Below are positions 1 through 7,264 of a stretch of DNA of 64,000 bases, piece after piece. The translations under genes were made by a program, and so were the position numbers. Source of the stretch: Acidihalobacter prosperus (GTDB taxonomy: Bacteria > Pseudomonadota > Gammaproteobacteria > DSM-5130 > Acidihalobacteraceae); the NCBI RefSeq assembly GCF_000754095.2, contig NZ_JQSG02000003.1, positions 25,397 through 89,396 on the forward strand. The letters are read 5' to 3'. Below the pieces are notes generated by a model. It was not told where the DNA came from, did no database searches, and worked only from the letters and a program-made list of their open reading frames with translations. Each line of letters begins with the position of its first letter. Positions within the stretch are counted from its first letter, which is position 1.

Positions 1-366
1 GGCCACGCGCCGATGACCGCGATCCACCAGCAGGCTGAGATAGAGTTCACGCTGTATGTCGGTCAACGATTCGATCAGCACCGAGGCGACCGGCAATCCC
101 TCTGGCCCCGTCTGCCCGGTGACGAGCCGCGAGCCCAGGAGGCTCTCTACGGTCTCGCGCAGGGCCTTGCCGCCCACCGCGCGCCTGACACCGCCCGCCT
201 TGCCCCGGCCGCCGGCATGCACCTGGGCCTTGGCCACCCAGGCGCCGCCGCCCAGCGTCTCGATCGCCTCGGCGACGGCCTCGCCACTTTCGACCCTTAC
301 GCCCCGGGGCACGGGGATACCGTAGTGGGAGAAAACCTCCTTGGCCTGATATTCGTGCAGGTGCAT
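1..366 (-). CDS. sucC: Succinyl-CoA ligase (ADP-forming) beta subunit, N-terminal part
   Basis: The minus strand from the ATG at 366 reads MHLHEYQAKEVFSHYGIPVP, the typical start of the ATP-grasp beta subunit of succinyl-CoA synthetase. The region continues with a glycine-rich nucleotide-binding stretch (VHAGGRGKAGG). The enzyme couples succinyl-CoA cleavage to nucleotide triphosphate formation in the TCA cycle, in a complex with SucD. Only about the first 122 residues lie in the window, and the gene runs off the left edge. It is divergent from the pil genes to its right. The family call is safe from the N-terminus; completeness cannot be judged. Confidence 0.95.
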   Translation of the reverse strand, partial: MHLHEYQAKEVFSHYGIPVPRGVRVESGEAVAEAIETLGGGAWVAKAQVHAGGRGKAGGVRRAVGGKALRETVESLLGSRLVTGQTGPEGLPVASVLIESLTDIQRELYLSLLVDRGHRRVA

Positions 367-520
367 GGGCGAGTGCTTTATCCTTAAGGTCGTTTATGCT
401 GACCGCTACCGCGACCGGGCGGCGCCGTACTCGGCGCGGACATGCGGCCGATCACAACCGCACTTTATTGTGCGGGAAAAATCCTGGGGAGCAAAGCCAC
501 CCCGCTCGACCGAGGGCACC
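367..520. other. Divergent intergenic region, sucC / PP0621-like gene
   Basis: This 154-bp gap must hold the promoters for sucC (leftward) and for the pil-side genes (rightward). A perfect 6-bp hairpin, CCGCAC-TTTATT-GTGCGG, lies at 458-475. It has no T-tract on either strand, so I do not call it a terminator. I see no convincing -35/-10 pair. Confidence 0.4.
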
Positions 521-751
521 ATGTCACGATTGCTGTTCCTGCTTGCACTGGCCGTCGTCGGCTATTATCTCTACCGCCGCCTCATCGCCAGACCGTCCGG
601 CGACACGCAGCAGCCACCGGTGCGGGAACTTGACATGGTGCGCTGCGATCACTGCGGCATCCACCTGCCCGCGGCCGAGTCGCTGACGCATCGGGGCCGA
701 CGCTACTGTTCGCGCGAGCACATGGAAACCGACGACGCCGGAAAACACTGA
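521..751 (+). CDS. PP0621-type small membrane protein with zinc-ribbon-like cysteines
   Basis: A 76-residue protein. Residues about 3-20 form one hydrophobic segment (LLFLLALAVVGYYLY), so it is probably anchored in the inner membrane. The rest is a small domain with C42-x2-C45 and later C63 followed by H67, which could bind a metal. Genes of this family (PP0621-like, function unknown) often precede pilS, and here pilS begins four bases after the stop codon, so the two are probably cotranscribed. An upstream in-frame extension exists, but the ATG at 521 gives the normal family length and puts the membrane segment at the N-terminus. The role is unknown; a link to PilS signalling is only an inference from position. 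Confidence 0.8.
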   Translation: MSRLLFLLALAVVGYYLYRRLIARPSGDTQQPPVRELDMVRCDHCGIHLPAAESLTHRGRRYCSREHMETDDAGKH

Positions 752-754
752 ATC

Positions 755-2368
755 ATGCCCGGAACCGATCGCGCCGGCGGGGAACGCCAGAGCTGGCAAC
801 CGCTGCGCCTGTTCAACGTCTACCGGTTGTTCGTCGCCGCCTTGTTCCTGGCGTTGTGGCGTTTCGGCCTGGCGCCGCAGTCCCTCGGCCATCTCTCGCC
901 CGGCCTGTTCTTCCTGACCCTGATCTCCTACCTCGGGCTCGGCCTGCTGGCCATGGCCATGATGCGCCTGCGCTGGCCTGCGTTTCATATCCAGGCCAAC
1001 CTGCTGGCAGCCGGCGACGTGCTTGCGGTCATCCTGCTCGCCCACAGTAGCGGCGGCGTCACCAGCGGCGTCGAAGTCCTCCTGATACCCGCCATCGGCG
1101 CCGCCGGGCTGCTGCTCTCGGAGATCAGCGCCCTGTTCGCCGCCGCCAGCGCTTCGTTGCTGCTGCTGCTCGACCAGATCTACCTGCATCTGAGCGGCCT
1201 GCAGGCGGAAACCGCCTACACCCAGAGCGGACTGCTCGGGCTCGCCCTGTTCGTGACCGCAGTGGTCAGCGCCGCCCTTGCGCACCGTGCACGCGCCAAC
1301 GAGGCGCTGGCGGTACGGCGCGGACTCGACCTGGCCAATCTGGCCGAACTCAACGAACATATCGTCGAGCATTTCAATACCGGCCTGATCGTGGCCGAAC
1401 CGCACGGCGAGATACGCCTGATCAACGACGCCGCATGGCAGTTGATGGGACATGCCAGCGGCGCCCATCTCGATGCCCTGCCGCGCCTGTCGCCCGCACT
1501 GAACACGCTCTATCAGCAATGGCAGGCGGCACCGGACGGGCTGCACCGCACGCTGGCCCTGCCGGGACAGGGCCTGGAACTACGCATCCGCTTCATCCCC
1601 CTCGGTCTCGACCGTCAGGCCACGCTGATCACGCTCGAGGATCAAGCCGAACTCGCCGCGCAGGTCCAATCTGCCAAGCTCGCCTCGCTCGGACGCCTCG
1701 CCGCCAGCATCGCACACGAGATTCGCAACCCGCTCTCGGCAATCAGTCACGCCGCGCAGCTGCTACATGAATCACCCTCGCTCGGCGCTCAAGACGTCCG
1801 CCTCGTTGAGATCATCCGGACCCAAAGCACGCGCATGGACGCCATCGTCGACGATGTGTTGCGCCTCTCGCGCAAGGATCCGCCGCGCACCCGCCCGCTC
1901 GATCTCAAGGTCTGGCTGCAAACCCAGGCCAGCGAAGTACGCGCGCGACTCGGCGAAGCCGGGGCGGAAATCCGCCTCCATCTTGACGATACCAGCCTCA
2001 TCGCCGTCTGTGACGAAGGCCATCTGGCGCAGATATTCTGGAGCCTGTGCGAGAACGCGAATCGCTATGGACGCCGACAGGCGGACGGACGCCTGTCACT
2101 GACCTTCGCGGCCCATCGCCCGCCGGGAGCTCAGCAGATTCGCCTCGACGTGATCGATCAGGGACCGGGCGTGCCGCCCGAGGTGGTTTCCCACCTCTTC
2201 GAACCATTCTTCACGACCTCGACTTCCGGCACGGGACTCGGCCTTTATATCGCCAGCGAACTGTGTACGCTCAACAGTGGCCACCTCGAGTACATCCCCG
2301 TCCCCGGCGGCGGCAGCTGTTTTCGATGCTTCCTGCCCGTTCTGCGGCGGGCAAGTACGGGGGCTTGA
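755..2368 (+). CDS. pilS: Type IV pilus sensor histidine kinase PilS
   Basis: A 537-residue membrane histidine kinase. The first ~185 residues contain several membrane-spanning segments, as in PilS, which in Pseudomonas senses pilin in the inner membrane. A PAS-like region follows (about 190-290). The dimerisation and phosphoacceptor domain has SIAHEIRNPLSA with the phospho-accepting His321. The ATPase domain has an N-box (SLCENANRYG) and a G-box (GTGLGLYIASEL) near the C-terminus. It should phosphorylate PilR, which is encoded 104 bp downstream, to activate sigma-54-dependent pilin transcription. The start ATG lies just after the small upstream gene. Identity is strong from domain order plus the partner regulator and pilin genes next door. 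Confidence 0.95.
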   Translation: MPGTDRAGGERQSWQPLRLFNVYRLFVAALFLALWRFGLAPQSLGHLSPGLFFLTLISYLGLGLLAMAMMRLRWPAFHIQANLLAAGDVLAVILLAHSSGGVTSGVEVLLIPAIGAAGLLLSEISALFAAASASLLLLLDQIYLHLSGLQAETAYTQSGLLGLALFVTAVVSAALAHRARANEALAVRRGLDLANLAELNEHIVEHFNTGLIVAEPHGEIRLINDAAWQLMGHASGAHLDALPRLSPALNTLYQQWQAAPDGLHRTLALPGQGLELRIRFIPLGLDRQATLITLEDQAELAAQVQSAKLASLGRLAASIAHEIRNPLSAISHAAQLLHESPSLGAQDVRLVEIIRTQSTRMDAIVDDVLRLSRKDPPRTRPLDLKVWLQTQASEVRARLGEAGAEIRLHLDDTSLIAVCDEGHLAQIFWSLCENANRYGRRQADGRLSLTFAAHRPPGAQQIRLDVIDQGPGVPPEVVSHLFEPFFTTSTSGTGLGLYIASELCTLNSGHLEYIPVPGGGSCFRCFLPVLRRASTGA

Positions 2369-2472
2369 CCATCGCGGCATGCCGGGGGCAGGGTGCGCCA
2401 CTTCGCCCTGACACGCTATATTGATGCCATGATCGAAGGCCCGAGACACAACCCGCACGCGCTTTGCCGGAC

Positions 2473-3831
2473 ATGAGCATCCGACACGTACTGATCGTCG
2501 ACGACGAGCCCGACATCCGTGAACTGCTCGAAATCACGCTGGGGCGCATGGGCCTGGAGACTCGTTCCGCAGGCGACCTGAAGGAAGCCACCACACGCTT
2601 GCGCGAGGGCAGCTTCGACCTTTGCCTGACCGATCTCAGGCTGCCCGACGGGTCCGGCATCCAGCTTGTCGATTTCATCCAGAGGCAGCATCCGGACTTG
2701 CCCGTCGCCGTGATCAGCGCCCACGGCACCATGGAAACCGCCATTGCCGCGCTCAAGGCAGGCGCCTTCGACTTCGTCGCCAAACCGCTCGACCTCGAGC
2801 GTTTGCGCGCCCTGGTCGGCAGCGCGCTCAGACTGAGCCAAGATGGCGCGCCGGCCCAGCCCGAGCGCAGACGGCAACCCCTGCTCGGCGATTCGCCGGC
2901 GATGCAGAACATCCGTGAAACGGTAGCCAAGCTCGCCCGCAGCCAGGCCCCGGTCTACATCCACGGCGAATCGGGCACCGGCAAGGAACTCATCGCACGG
3001 CAAATCCACGACCTCGGTCCGCGACGCACCGCCCCGTTCGTACCCGTCAATTGCGGCGCCATCCCACCGGAACTGATGGAAAGCGAGTTCTTCGGCCATC
3101 TCAAGGGCAGCTTTACCGGCGCATCGGCGGACAGACCCGGTCTGTTTCAGGCCGCCGATGGCGGCACCCTGTTTCTCGACGAGGTTGCCGACCTGCCGCT
3201 CGCCATGCAGGTCAAACTGTTGCGCGCCATCCAGGAACGCAAGATTCGCCCGGTCGGCGCCAGCCAGGAAATTCCGGTCGATGTACGCATCCTCAGCGCC
3301 ACCCATAAGAATCTCGCGGCGGAGGTTGCCGGCAACCGCTTTCGTCAGGACCTGTACTTTCGCCTCAATGTGATCGAATTGCAGGCCCCGCCGCTACGCG
3401 ACCGGGTTGATGACATCCCCCTGCTCGCCGCACACCTGCTTGAACGCATCGCGGCACGGTGGGGCCAAACGCCGCTGGCACTTGCCGACGACGCCCTGCA
3501 AGCCCTGCAGCGCCACACCTTTCCGGGCAACGTGCGCGAACTTGAAAATATCCTTGAACGCGCGGCCACGTTGTGCGAAGGCCGCACCCTGCACACCACC
3601 GATCTGCATCTGCCCGCCGCCACCGTCGCGGGCATCCCGCTTGCGGGCGACGACCTCACCACGGCCGCGACGGGCGACAGCGCACTTGACGTCCACCTGG
3701 CCAATCAGCAGCGCGAAGCCATTCGCCGCGCGCTCGAACAAACCCGTTGGAACAAGACGCAGGCCGCGGAACTGCTCGGCATCAGTTTCCGGCAGTTACG
3801 CTACCGCCTCAAAAAGCTGGGCATCGAGTGA
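2473..3831 (+). CDS. pilR: Sigma-54-dependent response regulator PilR
   Basis: An NtrC-family activator of 452 residues. The receiver domain begins IRHVLIVDDEPDIRELL, with acidic D10-D11 and the phosphorylation site D54 (LTDLRLPDGSG). The AAA+ domain has Walker A GESGTGKE from about residue 165, the sigma-54 contact loop GSFTGA, and Walker B (GGTLFLDEV). The C-terminal Fis-type helix-turn-helix (NKTQAAELLGISFRQLRYRL) binds DNA. An in-frame TTG three codons upstream is possible, but the ATG at 2473 gives the usual receiver N-terminus. The likely target is the pilin gene immediately downstream: an array of TGTCA-type half-sites begins on the pilR stop codon itself. The 104-bp gap after pilS contains a TATATT element but no good -35. 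Confidence 0.95.
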   Translation: MSIRHVLIVDDEPDIRELLEITLGRMGLETRSAGDLKEATTRLREGSFDLCLTDLRLPDGSGIQLVDFIQRQHPDLPVAVISAHGTMETAIAALKAGAFDFVAKPLDLERLRALVGSALRLSQDGAPAQPERRRQPLLGDSPAMQNIRETVAKLARSQAPVYIHGESGTGKELIARQIHDLGPRRTAPFVPVNCGAIPPELMESEFFGHLKGSFTGASADRPGLFQAADGGTLFLDEVADLPLAMQVKLLRAIQERKIRPVGASQEIPVDVRILSATHKNLAAEVAGNRFRQDLYFRLNVIELQAPPLRDRVDDIPLLAAHLLERIAARWGQTPLALADDALQALQRHTFPGNVRELENILERAATLCEGRTLHTTDLHLPAATVAGIPLAGDDLTTAATGDSALDVHLANQQREAIRRALEQTRWNKTQAAELLGISFRQLRYRLKKLGIE

Positions 3832-3873
3832 CAATTTTTGTCACTTATTGACACATGCCGTCATTTACTGACG
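3829..3873. promoter_or_regulatory. Putative PilR operator array: five half-sites at 10-bp spacing
   Basis: Five five-base half-sites start at exact 10-bp steps: TGACA (3829), TGTCA (3839), TGACA (3849), CGTCA (3859) and TGACG (3869). Neighbours form inverted repeats such as TGACAATTTTTGTCA. All lie on one face of the helix, 54-98 bp upstream of the putative -24 element at 3927, the usual place for a sigma-54 enhancer site. PilR of Pseudomonas is known to bind TGTC-containing repeats upstream of pilA. The array is seen directly; its binding by PilR is inferred. Confidence 0.75.
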
Positions 3874-3926
3874 CCAGCACCCGACCCAGGGCTGCCAGAC
3901 GCCGCACGCAAACGCATCCATGAAAG

Positions 3927-3942
3927 TGGCACGATAACTGTA
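3927..3942 (+). promoter_or_regulatory. Sigma-54 (-24/-12) promoter of pilA1
   Basis: TGGCAC at 3927-3932, a 5-bp spacer, then CTGTA. The GG to G distance is correct for RpoN recognition (consensus TGGCAC-N5-TTGCA). The -12 element is imperfect (TGT in place of TGC). Transcription from here would give a leader of about 65 nt with a small CCCT/AGGG hairpin. Position downstream of the operator array and upstream of a pilin supports it. Confidence 0.7.
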
Positions 3943-4017
3943 TACCCTCGAATAGGGCGCCGAATTGGCCCAACCTCGCGGACCCCGCAGAACACGCAAG
4001 CATCTGGAGATTTCACA

Positions 4018-4500
4018 ATGAAGAAGGTTCAACAGGGTTTCACCCTCATCGAATTGATGATCGTGGTGGCCATCATCGGTATCCTGGCCGCCATCGCCAT
4101 CCCGGCCTATCAGGATTACACCATTCGCGCCAAGGTCACCGACGGCCTTAATCTCGCGGCGGCAGCCAAAACGGCGGTTGCGACGACGTATGCGGCCAAC
4201 GGTACCTTCTCATCCGGCAGCAATGCCAGTTACGGACTCGCCACGTCGACCTCCATCAACAGCCAGTACACGCAAGGCGTGTCTGTGGGGGCCAACGGCG
4301 TGATCACGATCACCTACAACAACCTTGGTGGCACGGCCGTTTCCGGCAGCACCCTGGTATTGGCGCCGAATATCGCCAATTCCGGCAGCATCCAGTGGTA
4401 CTGCATGGCAGCCGGCGCATCGGCGCCTACAGGTGCCACGCCCACTCCCCCGGGAGCCGGCACCTTGCCCGCCAAGTATGCCCCGGCCAACTGCCGCTAA
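4018..4500 (+). CDS. pilA: Type IV major pilin PilA, first copy
   Basis: A 160-residue prepilin. The leader MKKVQQG is cut by PilD before F8 of the motif [19 protein letters not shown], with the invariant Glu at mature position 5. The hydrophobic N-terminal helix is followed by the usual [10 protein letters not shown] segment. Two cysteines near the end (WYCMAAG... and terminal ANCR) probably form the D-loop disulfide. The loop between them is rich in Ser, Thr, Pro and Gly, a plausible O-glycosylation region, although that is inference. A good ribosome-binding site (TGGAGA) fixes the start; the open frame extends upstream without pilin features. It has its own sigma-54 promoter and PilR-like sites, and a strong terminator follows. 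Confidence 0.95.
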   Translation: MKKVQQGFTLIELMIVVAIIGILAAIAIPAYQDYTIRAKVTDGLNLAAAAKTAVATTYAANGTFSSGSNASYGLATSTSINSQYTQGVSVGANGVITITYNNLGGTAVSGSTLVLAPNIANSGSIQWYCMAAGASAPTGATPTPPGAGTLPAKYAPANCR

Positions 4501-4588
4501 ACAGACAACAACAAGCGACCTGAAGAGCTTCGAACAATTCCAACCTAAGATAAGCAAAACTACCCAGGATCTTCAGGCCTGAGCTGGC

Positions 4589-4616
4589 GCCCCGCCTTCG
4601 AGCGGGGCATTTTTTT
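4589..4616 (+). terminator. Rho-independent terminator after pilA1
   Basis: Perfect 7-bp G+C stem GCCCCGC / GCGGGGC with the 6-nt loop CTTCGA, followed directly by A and a run of seven T. It separates the two pilin genes, so pilA2 should need its own promoter. Confidence 0.92.
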
Positions 4617-4647
4617 GCCTAAAAATCATAGGCATAACACACCAAAA

Positions 4648-4674
4648 CAAGCAAAATGGCGCGGGTTTTGCTTG
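4648..4674. repeat. Inverted repeat embracing the pilA2 promoter
   Basis: CAAGCAAAA at 4648-4656 and TTTTGCTTG at 4666-4674 are perfect 9-bp inverted repeats separated by TGGCGCGGG. The sigma-54 element of pilA2 begins in the spacer, and its -12 part lies in the right arm. The repeat could be an operator or could form a hairpin; neither is proven. Confidence 0.6.
4657..4673 (+). promoter_or_regulatory. Sigma-54 (-24/-12) promoter of pilA2
   Basis: TGGCGC at 4657-4662, a 5-bp spacer, then TTGCTT at 4668-4673. GG and GC have the exact RpoN spacing, a closer match than the pilA1 promoter. The predicted start of transcription near 4684 gives a leader of about 40 nt and rules out the upstream TTG at 4682 as start codon. 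No TGTCA-type array is visible in the 150 bp upstream. Confidence 0.82.
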
Positions 4675-4723
4675 AATTGGGTTGTCCACGACATTCCATA
4701 ACAATTCCAACACGGCGACCTTT

Positions 4724-5200
4724 ATGAACATCACCCACCATGCGCAGCGCGGCTTCACGCTCATCGAACTGATGATCGTGGTGGCCATCATCGGCATCCT
4801 GGCCGCCATTGCCATCCCGGCCTACCAGGATTACAGCATCCGCGCCAAGATCACCGAGGGCCTGACTTTGGCCAACACCGCCAAATCCGCCGTGTGGGAC
4901 ACCTACGGCTACCTCGGCACCTTCCCCGCAGCCGGCGGCAATGCGAGCTACGGGCTGCCCGCGACCATATCGGGCACCAACACCAGCAACGTCACGATCG
5001 GCAGCCAGGGCCTGATCATCATCACCTACAAGAACAACCTCGGCGGCACGGCCAACGGCAGGACGCTCCTGCTGCAGCCCTACGCACACGACGGCGTGAT
5101 CGAATGGACCTGCTACGCGGCCAACAAACCCGCGCAGACGCCCCTGAGCAGCAACACCGCCACACTGCCCGGCAAGTACGCCCCTGCGGTCTGCCGCTAG
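4724..5200 (+). CDS. Type IV pilin, second tandem copy
   Basis: A 158-residue prepilin with the longer leader [10 protein letters not shown] cut before [18 protein letters not shown]. The first ~50 mature residues are nearly the same as in the upstream pilin ([13 protein letters not shown]). The C-terminal half diverges but keeps the two D-loop cysteines (WTCYAAN and the final AVCR) and the LPGKYAP motif shared by both. It is therefore a paralogue, probably from a tandem duplication. The ATG at 4724 fits the sigma-54 promoter just upstream; the ribosome-binding site is weak. It may be an alternative major pilin, a minor subunit or a condition-specific variant; the sequence does not decide. 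The gene downstream encodes a glycosyltransferase-like membrane protein. Confidence 0.93.
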   Translation: MNITHHAQRGFTLIELMIVVAIIGILAAIAIPAYQDYSIRAKITEGLTLANTAKSAVWDTYGYLGTFPAAGGNASYGLPATISGTNTSNVTIGSQGLIIITYKNNLGGTANGRTLLLQPYAHDGVIEWTCYAANKPAQTPLSSNTATLPGKYAPAVCR

Positions 5201-5215
5201 CCCCCTCTCTACCGC

Positions 5216-5242
5216 CCGGACTCGCGGCGGCCGCGAGTCCGG
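5216..5242. repeat. Perfect 12-bp hairpin after pilA2
   Basis: CCGGACTCGCGG, loop CGG, CCGCGAGTCCGG: a long perfect G+C stem 15 bp after the pilA2 stop. It is followed by TACAAT, not a T-run, so it is not a classical terminator. It may stabilise the pilin mRNA 3' end or attenuate read-through into the next gene. TACAAT at 5243-5248 could serve as a -10 element for that gene. Confidence 0.7.
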
Positions 5243-5278
5243 TACAATCCACGATGCCTCTCCACCCTGAGGACACGC

Positions 5279-7264
5279 ATGTCCGCGCGATCACGTACGC
5301 TACTCTGGATAACCCTGCTCTTCACATCCGCACTGACGGCCTGGATCTACTGGCCAGGCGTACACGGCGGATTCCTGCTGGACGACTACGGCAACATCGT
5401 GCAGAACGCGGCACTCCACATCCACAACCTGCATCCCAACACCCTGCTCGCCGCTGCCTTTTCTTCGCATTCCGGGCCGCTGGACCGCCCCATCAGCATG
5501 CTGAGCTTCGCCCTCGACGAGTATTTCTGGGGGCCAGCCCCCTATTCGATGAAGGCTACCAATATCGTCATCCATGCGCTCAACGGCCTGCTCGTTTTCG
5601 CGGTCGCCTCTTTGATACTCAAGGCGTATCGACGCCGTTTTCGCCCCGAACTCGATGCGGGTCTGCTAGCCTGGACCGCGCTGGCGATCGCGGCCGCCTG
5701 GATGCTGCTGCCGATCAATCTCACGGCCGTGCTCTACATCGTTCAGCGCATGACCAGCCTGTCGGCGACCTTCGCCCTGATCGCCATCGGGCTGTACCTG
5801 AGCGGACGCCTGCGCATGCTCGAAGGGAGGCCGGGCCTGTGGCGGATTCTGCTCGGATTTCTCGTGTTCGCGCCCCTGAGCGTGCTGTCCAAGGAAGACG
5901 GTGCATTGATCCCCGTCTACACGCTGATACTGGAGTGGACTCTCTTTGGATTCGCGCGCGTCGACGGCCGGCGCGACCGGCGCCTTTACCTGCTCTATCT
6001 TCTCGTCCTGATACTCCCGGGCATCGCCGGGCTCGCGTGGATGTGGCCAGGCATTCAGGCCACCTTCGAGCACTCGGGGCGATTATTCACCATGCACGAG
6101 CGCCTGCTCACCGAGCCGCGCGTGGTGCTGCTCTATATCGCCTGGTCGCTACTGCCCAATCTCGGCGCACTTAGCCTCTATCATGACGATTTTCCCTTTT
6201 CCACCGGCCTGCTCTCGCCGCCGACCACCCTGCTCTCGATCCTCGGCATCGTCGCGCTCGTCGCCCTGGCCCTATGGCAGCGACGTCAACGCCCGTTACT
6301 GAGTCTCGGCATACTCTGGTTTCTCGGCGGCCAGCTGCTGACCGCAACTATATTCAATCTGGAACTCGTGTTCGAGCAACGCAACTACCTGCCCGATTTC
6401 GGCCTGCTGATGGCCCTGTTTTCGATGACCCTGCTGGAAGCGCCGGTCCAGCGACTCGCGCTGCCGCGCCGCATCCTGATCGTCGGACTCATAGCGCTCT
6501 ATGGCGCCATTACCGCGTTGCGCGTGCACGAATGGGCCAATCCTATCCGGTTTGCGGTCCTGTCCGCAGCGGCACATCCCCACTCGCCGCGCGCCACCTA
6601 CGGGCTTGGACGCACCTACGCCAGTCTGGTAGACAACGCCCAGTCCCCCATGCTGCCGCTGGCGACCGCAGCCCTGGAAAAGGCCGCGGCCGTGCCGCAC
6701 GCCAGTATTCTGCCGGCGTCTGCGCTGCTGATCATGCACGCCAAGCTCAAGCTGCCGCTCAAGACCCAATGGTGGCAGGACATCGAACACACCCTCGCGC
6801 GACGCCCGGCCACGGCACAGGACATCAATGGCCTCACGGCCATGGTCAACTGCGCCATGGGCGGATGCTCCTTCCCCACCGGGCGGATGATCCGCGTGTT
6901 CCAGGCGGCCTTCGAGCAAAGCCCGAACAGCGCCAACCTCATCACCATCTACAGCAATTACGCCCTCAACGTGCTGCATGATTACTCGCTTGCCCGGCAG
7001 CTCATGAAAACCGCGGTCAAGCTCGCGCCCAACCTGTCGCAATACTGGATCAACCTGGCCCGGCTCGACATCTATCTCGGCGACTTTGCGGCTGCCGAAC
7101 AGGATATCGCGCACCTGCAAAGACTCAATCGCCTCAATCACCTGGACGACGCCTTGAAAAACCTGCGAGCAAGGCTGGCGGAGGCGCGTAAAATCCGTGC
7201 CGGTGCCGCCAAACAACACGAACGCATGCCCGCGAAAAAAGCCGAGCTAAAGGCCCATGAATGA
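5279..7264 (+). CDS. GT-C-like membrane glycosyltransferase with C-terminal TPRs; candidate pilin glycosylation enzyme
   Basis: A 661-residue polytopic membrane protein. An N-terminal membrane segment (about 8-26) is followed by a first periplasmic loop with GGFLLDDYGNI, where D35-D36 match the acidic pair found after helix 1 in GT-C transferases such as the TMTC group. Around ten further membrane segments extend to about residue 420. The last 250 residues are soluble and contain TPR-like helices (NYALNVLHDYSLARQLMKTA, then NLARLDIYLGDFAAAEQDIA). Ribosome-binding site TGAGGA. It lies directly behind two pilins and overlaps a GT2 gene by 8 bp. Pilin glycosyltransferases (PilO/TfpO, TfpW) are commonly encoded in this position, so it may transfer a lipid-linked sugar to pilin; this is inference. 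It is not a recognisable Wzy_C/PglL protein. Confidence 0.65.
   Translation: MSARSRTLLWITLLFTSALTAWIYWPGVHGGFLLDDYGNIVQNAALHIHNLHPNTLLAAAFSSHSGPLDRPISMLSFALDEYFWGPAPYSMKATNIVIHALNGLLVFAVASLILKAYRRRFRPELDAGLLAWTALAIAAAWMLLPINLTAVLYIVQRMTSLSATFALIAIGLYLSGRLRMLEGRPGLWRILLGFLVFAPLSVLSKEDGALIPVYTLILEWTLFGFARVDGRRDRRLYLLYLLVLILPGIAGLAWMWPGIQATFEHSGRLFTMHERLLTEPRVVLLYIAWSLLPNLGALSLYHDDFPFSTGLLSPPTTLLSILGIVALVALALWQRRQRPLLSLGILWFLGGQLLTATIFNLELVFEQRNYLPDFGLLMALFSMTLLEAPVQRLALPRRILIVGLIALYGAITALRVHEWANPIRFAVLSAAAHPHSPRATYGLGRTYASLVDNAQSPMLPLATAALEKAAAVPHASILPASALLIMHAKLKLPLKTQWWQDIEHTLARRPATAQDINGLTAMVNCAMGGCSFPTGRMIRVFQAAFEQSPNSANLITIYSNYALNVLHDYSLARQLMKTAVKLAPNLSQYWINLARLDIYLGDFAAAEQDIAHLQRLNRLNHLDDALKNLRARLAEARKIRAGAAKQHERMPAKKAELKAHE

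Noticed and set aside
458..475. Rho-independent terminator between sucC and the pil genes
   Set aside because: The hairpin is perfect, but neither strand has a T-tract after it, and the flanking genes are divergent.
2369..2472. Separate promoter for pilR
   Set aside because: TATATT is present, but no -35 element occurs at 16-18 bp; cotranscription with pilS is simpler.
3838..4017. N-terminal extension of PilA1 by 60 residues
   Set aside because: The extension covers the operator array and promoter and would bury the prepilin leader; the ATG at 4018 has a good ribosome-binding site.
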